Notes under the pieces: model-generated
Seen by the model: the letters and a program-made list of their open reading frames with translations, nothing else
Told to the model about the DNA's origin: nothing
The model's database searches: none
Position numbers and translations under genes: made by a program
NCBI GenBank assembly: GCA_009781635.1
Contig: WQXU01000008.1
Coordinates: 1 to 64,000 of the forward strand
Reading direction: 5' to 3'
Origin: Treponema sp.
GTDB taxonomy: Bacteria > Spirochaetota > Spirochaetia > Treponematales > Breznakiellaceae
DNA: 64,000 bases
Part shown: in pieces, positions 1-8,266 of the stretch
Layout: each line of letters begins with the position of its first letter
Position numbering within the stretch: position 1 is the first letter of the stretch

Positions 1-198
1 CACAGAATCAAATGTATAATAGCTCACGAGCATGCCTTTTTTTTGCGCATATTCATCGGGCAAATGACATTTTCCCTGTACAGTTATTTCGCTGATATCA
101 CATTTTAATTCCATATCTGTTATATGTGATACTTCATTATTTGTGTTGACTATAACCTCAATCCATTGTCCGCTAACATATTGTTTTTTCCATGCCAA
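1..198 (-). CDS. hypothetical protein, partial (runs off left edge; possible TTG start)
   Basis: Open minus frame of 66 codons LAWKKQYVSGQWIEVIVNTNNEVSHITDMELKCDISEITVQGKCHLPDEYAQKKGMLVSYYTFDSV continuing past base 1; no ATG in frame. Confidence 0.3.
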   Translation of the reverse strand, partial: MAWKKQYVSGQWIEVIVNTNNEVSHITDMELKCDISEITVQGKCHLPDEYAQKKGMLVSYYTFDSV

Positions 199-235
199 TT
201 TATTTACGATGTCATTATTAACTAACTTTTTTAAT

Positions 236-269
236 CAACATACCCCAGCATAAATGGTGGGGTATGTTG
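236..269. repeat. 12-bp perfect inverted repeat CAACATACCCCA / TGGGGTATGTTG, 10-nt loop
   Basis: Read directly; no adjacent T-tract in the right position for a canonical terminator. Confidence 0.6.
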
Positions 270-322
270 CTTCTGTAAGGTATGGATTGTATGCGGGATT
301 TAATACCAGTGTAAACAAAACA

Positions 323-562
323 TTACGTTATTAAAACCGCACTGAAGTGCGGGGTATTAAACCCGCTTGCGAATAAAACATTTGAAAGTAAAAACAAAGC
401 CACTAAAATAATTAATGACATCGTGTGATAACCAATTCCGCCAGGATCAAATTTTAGAATTGTATAATTATTGACAAAATATGTTATTGTTCGCTCTGCG
501 ATTGAGCTAATTGTTATTCCAAGAACATAAATATTAAACCTAAAGTCAAACACATTTTTCAT
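323..562 (-). CDS. hypothetical small membrane protein
   Basis: ORF track 79 aa with two hydrophobic segments; palindrome overlaps its start. Confidence 0.35.
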   Translation of the reverse strand: MKNVFDFRFNIYVLGITISSIAERTITYFVNNYTILKFDPGGIGYHTMSLIILVALFLLSNVLFASGFNTPHFSAVLIT

Positions 563-601
563 AATACGCTATGCGTATTATATACCCTCTTTGCGTATTA
601 T
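561..601. promoter_or_regulatory. operator-like palindrome ATAATACGC-TAT-GCGTATTAT plus third GCGTATTAT half-site
   Basis: 561-569/573-581 perfect 9-bp arms; extra copy at 593-601. Confidence 0.45.
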
Positions 602-791
602 GTCAAGGTGTGTGTGGGGGGTGGGGAAAAAAGGTGAATTTGGGCTAAAATGGGGTGGGAAGGCATTATGTTTGACCAACATAATACAAATGAATGAAAT
701 TTCCGTATACCAACATCCGTATACAGTAATGATTGTAAAAAACTGAAAAACAAGATAAAATACTGTATAATTATTAGTTAAGGAGACTTTT

Positions 792-995
792 ATGGCATAT
801 ATTAGAGGTGATAGTGCATCATTCTTCTCAGAAGACACATATCGGGCGTATGTAGAGCAAAAAGGCTCTATTTACAATGAGCGGCTAAGGGGTAAAGATG
901 AAACCTTCTTTGATGCTATGCTTTCAGACGAAGCGGACATTTCAAGATTACCTGAAGGAAACGAAATTATTGAGTTGATAAGGGGTCTTAAGTAA
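792..995 (+). CDS. hypothetical protein (67 aa), first gene of two-gene module
   Basis: ATG with upstream AAGGAG; acidic small protein; followed 2 nt later by next ORF. Confidence 0.6.
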   Translation: MAYIRGDSASFFSEDTYRAYVEQKGSIYNERLRGKDETFFDAMLSDEADISRLPEGNEIIELIRGLK

Positions 996-997
996 GT

Positions 998-1480
998 ATG
1001 GCAAACAAGCCCGAAGAGTTTCCAAAATTTACTCAATTAGATCCGGCAACTATTAATAAGTTAATGGAAAAAATTCCTATATATTTACAAAATATTCATT
1101 CAATATTGGGGATTAATAGCCCAAGTGAAATTCTTGTTGATCAAGAAGCCCTATATGAGATAATTACAAGAGTTGAAATGCGGCATGTATATTTTCATAT
1201 TTATCACCCAATAGAAATGGGAGAATTAAATGAAGGTGCTTTAATTTGTTTTTGGATATTAAAGCTTATACCGTTCAAACATGATTCAATATCAACGGGT
1301 CTGCTTAATGCAAAGATAGCGCAAACTCTTTTTATTAAAATGTTAATTTATGTTGCGGCAAAAACAAATAGAAAGGTCAATTTAAAAAGAGAACTTTTAA
1401 AAAATACTTTTTACGCTTTCCGTTACCGAGATTTAAGCAAAGAGGCCATAATGGCATTAGCTGAAGGTTTACTGTATTAG
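998..1480 (+). CDS. hypothetical protein (160 aa), second gene of two-gene module
   Basis: ORF begins 2 nt after the preceding stop; no recognised family. Confidence 0.65.
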   Translation: MANKPEEFPKFTQLDPATINKLMEKIPIYLQNIHSILGINSPSEILVDQEALYEIITRVEMRHVYFHIYHPIEMGELNEGALICFWILKLIPFKHDSISTGLLNAKIAQTLFIKMLIYVAAKTNRKVNLKRELLKNTFYAFRYRDLSKEAIMALAEGLLY

Positions 1481-1577
1481 AACTGGAAAAAACATATTAT
1501 AACTACCTATAATACAATTATGGTTATTCTGCAGGAGATTTAAAAGTGATAGAATGAGATATTATAGAGAGGAGAAT

Positions 1578-3191
1578 ATGCCAAAATATGATTTTGATAA
1601 ATTCGATGCTCTTGAATATTATATGTCTAAAAGAAATTTTTCAAGTGAGTTAAAAAAGAAATACAGAAAAACATATAAATTGTCATGTAAATATGGTGAT
1701 GGAAAAATATGGTCAGATTCATTACTGGTAACTTCATTACTTGAAAATAATAATCCAATTAATAATATAATATCTTCTATTCCAGGAAGTCGCGGAAAAA
1801 TATTAGATTCTACAAAATTCAGAGATACTCTTTCTACACAATATTTTATTCCAGACTTTCATACACAATCAATACTTGATGAAGAAATTCAAGGTTATGC
1901 TAATTATAATCCAAATAAAGAGATAACTGAAGAAACTATATTATTGATAGAAATTCAGTTAGCATTAGAAAGCATGGAATTAAATTATAGCGCATTATAT
2001 GGATATGTTCAAAATATATTATATCCATATAATAATTTTGTTCATACTAATTCATTTTCTGATATTAAAACAAATGTTTTGAGGTCAGCATATTCTGATA
2101 AAATTACTGATGCATTTCTTTTATCCTATATGTTGAATATTCATCCCTTTGATTTATTTGATGTAAAAGCAGAAAAACACTGTTCTTTAATTTATCTCGC
2201 AGAATATTACACTGGTGATATTTGCAAAAATAAATTCAAGGGATTCCTTTTTCTATTAAGAGATAGTATTAATATTTCATGTAAAATAGTACCTGATTTT
2301 ATTCTCGAAGAAGTAGTAGAATTATGGGATGATAAGGAGTTTTTTGAAGTTTGTTTATTCGATGATGTGAATTATGATGATTCCAGCCATGATGATTATA
2401 GAGGAGCATCTCTTTATGCTACAGCTTTGTTAGCCAAAGAAAATTACCCTTTAATTGCAATATTGAATAGACTTGAAAGAAAATCGTATCATTTTTTGGG
2501 TAACAATTGGACTCAAAATGAAAAATTGTTTATTTATTTGGACAATGATTATAAGAAAATTAAACTGTTACCAATAGACTATTATGGTACTGGTCAATAT
2601 GAAATAAAAAATGGCATATATCAAAAATCAAATTATGGGTTTAATAAACCAAATCCAATCTGGAATGAAAGTATTATAGAGACATTAGAATATTATATTG
2701 AAAAAAATGAATTAGAAAAAGTATTTCAATATTTTTTTGAGCTATACCCTGATTTTATATTGGATAATTTGCATGTTAATCCAATATCTCAACCTGTTTT
2801 GTCGAACAATAATGGGAAAAGACTTCAGCCTGATGTTATTTTACAGAAAATAAATACAAATAATCTAGATATTATTGAATTAAAAAGACCAATAAAAAAT
2901 ATTGTATATGGTGATAATAAAAGACCGCGTTTTTGCAGTGAATTAGAAAAAGGAATTGCACAATTAAAAGAATATAGAGAATGGTTTCAAGATAAACAAA
3001 ATCGTGAAATGTTTAATAAAAAGTATAAATTAGAAGGATTTAATCCAACACTGACATTAATAATTGGAAGAGATAGTGGATTCAAAAATGAAGAAGTACG
3101 CAGGAGAGTATGTGAGGGTGAATCTATAAATATATTAACATATGATGATATTATTACTATGTCAAAACAAAGACGGTTACGTTTGTTGTAA
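1578..3191 (+). CDS. sduA: Shedu-type anti-phage protein (SduA, DUF4263 nuclease domain)
   Basis: C-terminal RLQPDVILQ...LDIIELKRP...GIAQLKEYREW...TLIIGRD...ILTYDDI fits the PD-(D/E)xK-like Shedu domain; start chosen at ATG 1578 with GAGGAGAA SD. Confidence 0.75.
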   Translation: MPKYDFDKFDALEYYMSKRNFSSELKKKYRKTYKLSCKYGDGKIWSDSLLVTSLLENNNPINNIISSIPGSRGKILDSTKFRDTLSTQYFIPDFHTQSILDEEIQGYANYNPNKEITEETILLIEIQLALESMELNYSALYGYVQNILYPYNNFVHTNSFSDIKTNVLRSAYSDKITDAFLLSYMLNIHPFDLFDVKAEKHCSLIYLAEYYTGDICKNKFKGFLFLLRDSINISCKIVPDFILEEVVELWDDKEFFEVCLFDDVNYDDSSHDDYRGASLYATALLAKENYPLIAILNRLERKSYHFLGNNWTQNEKLFIYLDNDYKKIKLLPIDYYGTGQYEIKNGIYQKSNYGFNKPNPIWNESIIETLEYYIEKNELEKVFQYFFELYPDFILDNLHVNPISQPVLSNNNGKRLQPDVILQKINTNNLDIIELKRPIKNIVYGDNKRPRFCSELEKGIAQLKEYREWFQDKQNREMFNKKYKLEGFNPTLTLIIGRDSGFKNEEVRRRVCEGESINILTYDDIITMSKQRRLRLL

Positions 3192-3408
3192 AAATAAAAA
3201 ACTATATTTTCAACAAACGATTGGTTCTGCGAGTGCTTTAACACCTTTTTTTCTATGGTGCTCGGTTTCAGCTAGAACTAGTTAAAAAACGGCAAGGGGG
3301 AAATGCTCTATAAAAGCCCTGGAGAAAAGATAAACCGGTTGGTCAATATTATTAATGAGGTGCTGCTGGATTTTTATGAAAAACCACACTTAAAGCCCAA
3401 TTTGGACT

Positions 3409-3525
3409 TTAGGCTACAGCTTCCGTTTTGTTGGATTTCTTTATTTTATATTCAGAAACAAGAGCATAAATGACAACAAAAGGCATTATTACAACCGGAA
3501 TAGATAAAAGTATAATAAGGTTCAT
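3409..3525 (-). CDS. small single-pass membrane protein, 38 aa (MNLIILLSIPVVIMPFVVIYALVSEYKIKKSNKTEAVA)
   Basis: Strong SD (TATAGGAGAAG) immediately upstream of ATG at 3525; hydrophobic N-terminal helix and charged tail; subset of ORF track 3409..3687. Confidence 0.5.
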   Translation of the reverse strand: MNLIILLSIPVVIMPFVVIYALVSEYKIKKSNKTEAVA

Positions 3526-3784
3526 TTTTCTTCTCCTATAGTTAAACAAATAATACCAAAAACGACTAGAATTGCAACTAAACCGCCGCCAAACAACAAC
3601 AACAAAAAACAAGCGGTCGTAGTCGCCCCTGATGATAGTGCCAAAGTACCAAGCTTGCAAAGGTAAGGCTGCCAAAATTAACAGCAACTTTCAATTTCTC
3701 TTAATGCTCTAATTCTTTTTGTCGTATTAACCATAATTTGCCGCATAAAACCAATATAGGCAATTATACGCAATGCCTCAAATG

Positions 3785-3997
3785 TTAACCCACTCTGGAC
3801 TCCCTATAACTGCCTCGTATTTCCCGATTAAAGTATCTTCCAAATGAATCAGTTAGTTTAAATTCATGCCACTTTGTTTCCGGAAAATCAAAATATTGCC
3901 AAGTAGCACCACTATTAAATTCGATCTCCAATATTGAGGTGTTTTTGTCATATCCAATACTTCGAAGGTTAGATGAAGTAACATATTCTTTTTCCAT
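3785..3997 (-). CDS. KTSC domain-containing protein
   Basis: SSNLRSIGYDKNTSILEIEFNSGATWQYFDFPETKW...SFGRYFNREIRGSY matches KTSC pattern; start MEKEY with GGGAGATATA SD. Confidence 0.8.
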   Translation of the reverse strand: MEKEYVTSSNLRSIGYDKNTSILEIEFNSGATWQYFDFPETKWHEFKLTDSFGRYFNREIRGSYRESRVG

Positions 3998-4015
3998 TTT
4001 TATATCTCCCAATAC

Positions 4016-5779
4016 TTACATTTTTTTCTCTCTTAATTTTTTGACAACCGATTTATAAGTTTCAGTATCATTGATATATTCTTTTTTCCAATTTTCAACA
4101 AGTTCTGGATCTGCACTTGTAGGTCGTGGATTATTTAATTTCATTCTTACTCTTGAAGGAATCTTTATTGCCTCTCCAATGATAACTGCTTCGCCAACTC
4201 TTAATGATGGAAGTAAATCAATAAGACTATTAAGATTATCAGGAGCAGATGATTTAATAATTGATTGATCTCCAGAATTTGTTAATCGTAAGGCAATAAA
4301 TGTACCAATCTGAGCCAGAATCGTCTCAGATATTTCTGATGGACGTTGAGATATTACCAATGAACCAACTCCAAATTTTCTTCCCTCCTTGAAAATTCTT
4401 TCAACAGCCTGCCTTGAATAACTTGTATCTGCATTTTTATTTAAATATGCATGCGCTTCTTCGAATACTAACAATATGGGTCTATTTTTTCCTGTATGCT
4501 TCTCATTTCTCCCCCAAAACATACTGTCATAAATAAATCGAGTTATTATTCCAACAGTTATATCTAATATTTCAAACGGAATACCACTTAAATCGAGGAT
4601 AGTCATCTTTTCCTCATTACCAATCCATTCGTTTAATAAATCATGTAAATCTTTTGAAGAGGAAGTGTCTTTATAATCACCAGGATCAAACATAAAGTCA
4701 TATCGAGAATCTTTTAATCTAGTAAATAATTTTTTTTCATATAAATAAAACTCCTGATAATGCTTTGATTTAAACGGAGGAGCAGCACCTGCTCCATGTG
4801 CTTTAAATTCAGGCGGAATAAGTTCATTGGGATTTCCTTTTTTTTCTTCACATGCAGTTTCTGATGTTTGTTTATCCTGTGCAGAGTCATTAAATGTTGC
4901 ATTCATCCACCAATATATCTCATACCATAACTCTCTAATATTGAAAGGAATAGGACTGTCTACTGTAATATAATCACTATTAACTTTTCCAGATTTTAAA
5001 ATATCGGCTTTGGCTTTTTTCTTTTCATATATCAACTCACGTAGTTTTCTGTATTCGGGTCTTTGATCATCATTTTGCTTTGCACCAACCAGAAAAAAAG
5101 CTAATTCTTCAAAATTCATGAGCCAAAATGGAACAAGAAGTGGCATAGACTTATCACCTATTTTATATTTCCGTGCATCTGGAAAAGCACTTGCATACTC
5201 ACCATGGGGATCAATAAGAATTATTCTTGATCCAGAAAAATCTTCTAAAATTCTTCGAAGTACAGTAACTGTGGCATTTGATTTTCCACTTCCAGTTGAA
5301 CCTAGTATCGCACTATGTCTTAAAACCAGATTATGAAGATTGACATAAACTGTCAAATTATCTGACGATGCATGTTTTCCTATATTTATTGACCCTTCAT
5401 CTTTTTGTCCATATATTTCGTATAAATCTTTTTCTATTACAAGATGAACCTCATCATTAATAGTTGGATATGTGCCTATGCCTTTCTCAAAATTTCCATC
5501 TCCAATCTTCTCTCCAACCAGTTGAATGCTTAAAAAACGCGAACCTGTATATATTTTTTCAATATCCAAATTAGCTGGTCTGTTGCTTACTGATGATACA
5601 ATTCCAAAAGATACAATATTTCCCATTGGAATTTTAACAAATGTGCCTATTTGACCAATTTTATATAACCGCCCATTAATAATCGGGGCAGCAGAAGGAA
5701 TCTCATTTGATACTTCAACTTCTACAATATTTGAATCTACTCTTATTATCTTACCAAGAAATGTTATATCATTTTCCAT
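4016..5779 (-). CDS. HerA-like ATP-binding protein (DUF87), SIR2-HerA defence component
   Basis: N-terminal barrel, Walker A GSTGSGKS, Walker B ILLVFEEAH; overlaps SIR2-like ORF by 11 nt. Confidence 0.88.
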   Translation of the reverse strand: MENDITFLGKIIRVDSNIVEVEVSNEIPSAAPIINGRLYKIGQIGTFVKIPMGNIVSFGIVSSVSNRPANLDIEKIYTGSRFLSIQLVGEKIGDGNFEKGIGTYPTINDEVHLVIEKDLYEIYGQKDEGSINIGKHASSDNLTVYVNLHNLVLRHSAILGSTGSGKSNATVTVLRRILEDFSGSRIILIDPHGEYASAFPDARKYKIGDKSMPLLVPFWLMNFEELAFFLVGAKQNDDQRPEYRKLRELIYEKKKAKADILKSGKVNSDYITVDSPIPFNIRELWYEIYWWMNATFNDSAQDKQTSETACEEKKGNPNELIPPEFKAHGAGAAPPFKSKHYQEFYLYEKKLFTRLKDSRYDFMFDPGDYKDTSSSKDLHDLLNEWIGNEEKMTILDLSGIPFEILDITVGIITRFIYDSMFWGRNEKHTGKNRPILLVFEEAHAYLNKNADTSYSRQAVERIFKEGRKFGVGSLVISQRPSEISETILAQIGTFIALRLTNSGDQSIIKSSAPDNLNSLIDLLPSLRVGEAVIIGEAIKIPSRVRMKLNNPRPTSADPELVENWKKEYINDTETYKSVVKKLREKKM

Positions 5780-6968
5780 CTGAAGTATCTCCGAAAGAGC
5801 TTTTATTTACAGAAGTAGAAATTAGAAATTCTGTTAATCTGTTAAAATCTCCTAACGAAAGATAATTTCCTGATACGTCCCAAAATTTAGAACAATTTTC
5901 ACTATCCTTTAACTCTTCTGGAGAAATTTCTAATTCGCCAATACTTCCATTAATAATAGCCTTGGTTGGACCAAAGACATTCAAGTTTAAACAAGGAAGT
6001 GATAATTCGAAAAACTTTTCTACTTCACTGTCATTATAGAAAAATATTAAACAGAAAAATCTATTATTTTGCCGCAAGCAATTAAATATTAATTCATTGA
6101 TATGCTGATCAGAAAATGAATAACCAGAAAAAATGAATAATAATTCTCCATTCAATAAATAATTTTTTAGTCTATCAAAATAAGCAACAAACGGCTGTTT
6201 TTTTGAAGAAATATACTTTTCTCTTGATGGGTAAATTACCAATTCATTTTTTTGAGATAAACTCGTTTTAGACCTATCGCCTCTTATTATTTTCAAAGTA
6301 CCATTATCCATATTTGTTTTCCAAAACCAGTTTAACGAACCATGAATTTTCCATAATCGAACCCAATTTTTTGTTAAATCATTATTTCCTACAAAGGTAT
6401 CTATACTTTCCTGCCAGAAGAAAGGTTCAAATGAACCAACGAAGCCGTCAAAATAGGGTATCTCTGATAATTCTAGTGATTTTTCTAATATCATATCATA
6501 ATTAGTTGTAAAAATCTCTTTCGAGGTATCTTTATTCTGCATACTGAACCAAGCTAGAAACTTTTTTGTTACATCAAGACTAACTTTTTCTTCCTCTTCA
6601 CTAATCTTTTGTAGTATAAGTTCACATATTTTCAAATCTAAATATTTTGCTTCTTCGCCATTAATACTCAAGTATGCTCTTTCCTTATGTTCATAGGTTA
6701 TATCTCGAATTCTTCTTATTTGGTTGAGAATATCTTCAATATTTATTTTTTTATCTGGACAATTTGATTCTAAATCAGTTTTAATTTCCTCAAAGTATTT
6801 TAAATAATCTCCTGTCAATGATTTCTTTATGGCTTCTGTCAGTTGAGCAATATTAGGAATTCCCAATGCGGTTGAACTTCCTGCACCAAAGAAAAAACCG
6901 ATATTCTTTGAGTATGATATTTGATTCTTGATCTCATTAACTTCTCTGACAACATTAAATTTTACCAT
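5769..6968 (-). CDS. SIR2-like domain protein, SIR2-HerA defence component
   Basis: GFFFGAGSSTALGIP, FTTNYD, KIHGSLNW, FSGYSFSDQHIN motifs; start MVKFN at 6968 with TGGAGGACAA SD (ORF track start 7079 is an extension into the XRE gene). Confidence 0.88.
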   Translation of the reverse strand: MVKFNVVREVNEIKNQISYSKNIGFFFGAGSSTALGIPNIAQLTEAIKKSLTGDYLKYFEEIKTDLESNCPDKKINIEDILNQIRRIRDITYEHKERAYLSINGEEAKYLDLKICELILQKISEEEEKVSLDVTKKFLAWFSMQNKDTSKEIFTTNYDMILEKSLELSEIPYFDGFVGSFEPFFWQESIDTFVGNNDLTKNWVRLWKIHGSLNWFWKTNMDNGTLKIIRGDRSKTSLSQKNELVIYPSREKYISSKKQPFVAYFDRLKNYLLNGELLFIFSGYSFSDQHINELIFNCLRQNNRFFCLIFFYNDSEVEKFFELSLPCLNLNVFGPTKAIINGSIGELEISPEELKDSENCSKFWDVSGNYLSLGDFNRLTEFLISTSVNKSSFGDTSDGK

Positions 6969-6999
6969 TATTGTCCTCCAATATTTACAGTTATATTGT

Positions 7000-7320
7000 T
7001 CACACTCGCAACAACAATTCCTTCTTGGTAGAATATTTTGGATAAGCAGATATTTCCAATCCCATACCAAGACTATCAAGATAATCTATTAATGTTGAAA
7101 TCCTGATATCTTTGCGGTTTTCAAGTTTTGATACAGCAGTCTGCGTAAAATTTTCTATTTCACTTTGTTTAACGCCGTATTTCTCACGCAGTATTGCGAG
7201 CCTGATATTTAGGCTTTCTTTTTGAGCCATCTTCTTAGCTCTTATTAGAACATCAGGGTTCATTTTAGCATCAAGTTCGCCTATTGGGCGTGTTTTCTTT
7301 AAAGCTTTTGTTTTAGTCAT
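7000..7320 (-). CDS. XRE-family HTH antitoxin/regulator (HigA-like)
   Basis: Helix-turn-helix IRLAILREKYGVKQSEIENFTQTAVSKLENRKDIRISTLIDYLDSLGMGLEI; SD AAGGAG. Confidence 0.85.
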   Translation of the reverse strand: MTKTKALKKTRPIGELDAKMNPDVLIRAKKMAQKESLNIRLAILREKYGVKQSEIENFTQTAVSKLENRKDIRISTLIDYLDSLGMGLEISAYPKYSTKKELLLRV

Positions 7321-7337
7321 CCTGGTTTCTCCTTCTA

Positions 7338-7682
7338 CTAATCATTTTTATATTGTTGATAAATTTCTTCGGCATGTTTTATCAGATTTTGATAAAACCT
7401 TTTTTCATCCTTCCCTTTTTTATCACCACCGATAAGCTAAATAGCCTTTCGCTTCTTATCAAAAATAAACGCTACTCTAAGTACATGATTTTCAGTTTGA
7501 GTCCTTAGCTCTTTAAGATTACTAAGTTTACTTCCTTTCAATGTGTCAGCATGAGGGCGAGGTAAAAGCGGACCATATTCTTCAAGAAGTTAAACCTTCA
7601 TACGAATTGCTTCCTGGGCATTTTCGACCAGATCCAGGAACCAAGTGTCATATTCTTAAGTTGTTTCAATTTCCCACGCCAT
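7338..7682 (-). pseudogene. RelE/HigB (Gp49-like) toxin pseudogene with three in-frame stop codons
   Basis: Manual translation MAWEIETT*EYDTWFLDLVENAQEAIRMKV*LLEEYGPLLPRPHADTLKGSKLSNLKELRTQTENHVLRVAFIFDKKRKAI*LIGGDKKGKDEKRFYQNLIKHAEEIYQQYKND*; stops at 7656-7658 (TAA), 7590-7592 (TAA), 7437-7439 (TAG); no frameshift over 115 codons. Confidence 0.88.
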
Positions 7683-7687
7683 ATTTA

Positions 7688-7716
7688 ATTATATGAACTA
7701 TTATTCATATAGTCAA
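7688..7716 (-). promoter_or_regulatory. sigma70-like promoter TTGACT-N17-TATAAT with palindromic operator TATATGAA-N6-TTCATATA (7690-7711) in the spacer
   Basis: -35 = revcomp of AGTCAA 7711-7716; -10 = revcomp of ATTATA 7688-7693; 17-nt spacer. Confidence 0.75.
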
Positions 7717-7779
7717 GGGATCGCTATCGCTCACGTAAAAAACGAACCATGGAAAGGCGAAAATACTTCCAGAAATAGC

Positions 7780-8097
7780 AGTTTTTGGGGGAAAGGAATG
7801 GTATTCCGTATAACGAAAGGAACATTGGAAATGCGCCCCATATTTCACTTTACAAAAAATCGCATAGATGCGCATATCTGCATTTGCTTTGCTACATACA
7901 AAGCATATAGAGAATTGGAAAGAATACTGAAATTGGGTGGTATAAAAGCAAGCGTTGATAAAGTACTGAACATCGCAAAAACAATTACTACCATATATTT
8001 CAGGCTTCCTGTTAGTGGAGAGACCATAACTCAAACAATGCTATTACAGAGAAATATAAATCTATTGCAATACTCTTTGATAGATCTTTTTGGGTGA
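7780..8097 (+). pseudogene. IS1634-family-like transposase, C-terminal remnant
   Basis: VFRITKGTLEMRPIFHFTKNRIDAHICICFATYKAYRELERILK...TITTIYFRLPVSGETITQTMLL resembles IS1634/IS4-type transposase C-termini; N-terminal catalytic part absent. Confidence 0.7.
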
Positions 8098-8266
8098 CGC
8101 ATTGACGTAGTCAGGAAAAGAGCTAAAAACTCCCTTTAGAAGCCGCTTTTAAGCCTGTTTTGTTCCCCAAACCGTTACCATAATTTACCGTCGCTTGCGT
8201 TACTGTATGGAATTATGATATATTAGAATTATTCCTTTTAACTTAAGAGGAAAAGGCTGGTAAAAC

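Noticed and set aside
3303-3473. 56-aa plus ORF MLYKSPGEKINRLVNIINEVLLDFYEKPHLKPNLDF...
   Set aside because: Overlaps the better-supported minus small membrane gene; lacks a convincing SD and family. It may be a remnant but is not supportable.
6969-7079. N-terminal extension of the SIR2-like ORF
   Set aside because: The extension MIVLVWDWKYLL... runs into the XRE gene in another frame. A good SD and conserved start exist at 6968.
7437-7658. Stop-codon recoding in the toxin frame
   Set aside because: The stops are TAA, TAA and TAG with no evidence for a suppressor or recoding element. Pseudogenisation is simpler.
7693-7790. N-terminal part of ORF 7693..8097 (MNYYSYSQGIAIAHVKNEPWKG...) as real protein
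   Set aside because: It overlaps the minus-strand promoter/operator of the TA cassette. Transposase similarity begins only near VFRITKGTLEMRP.
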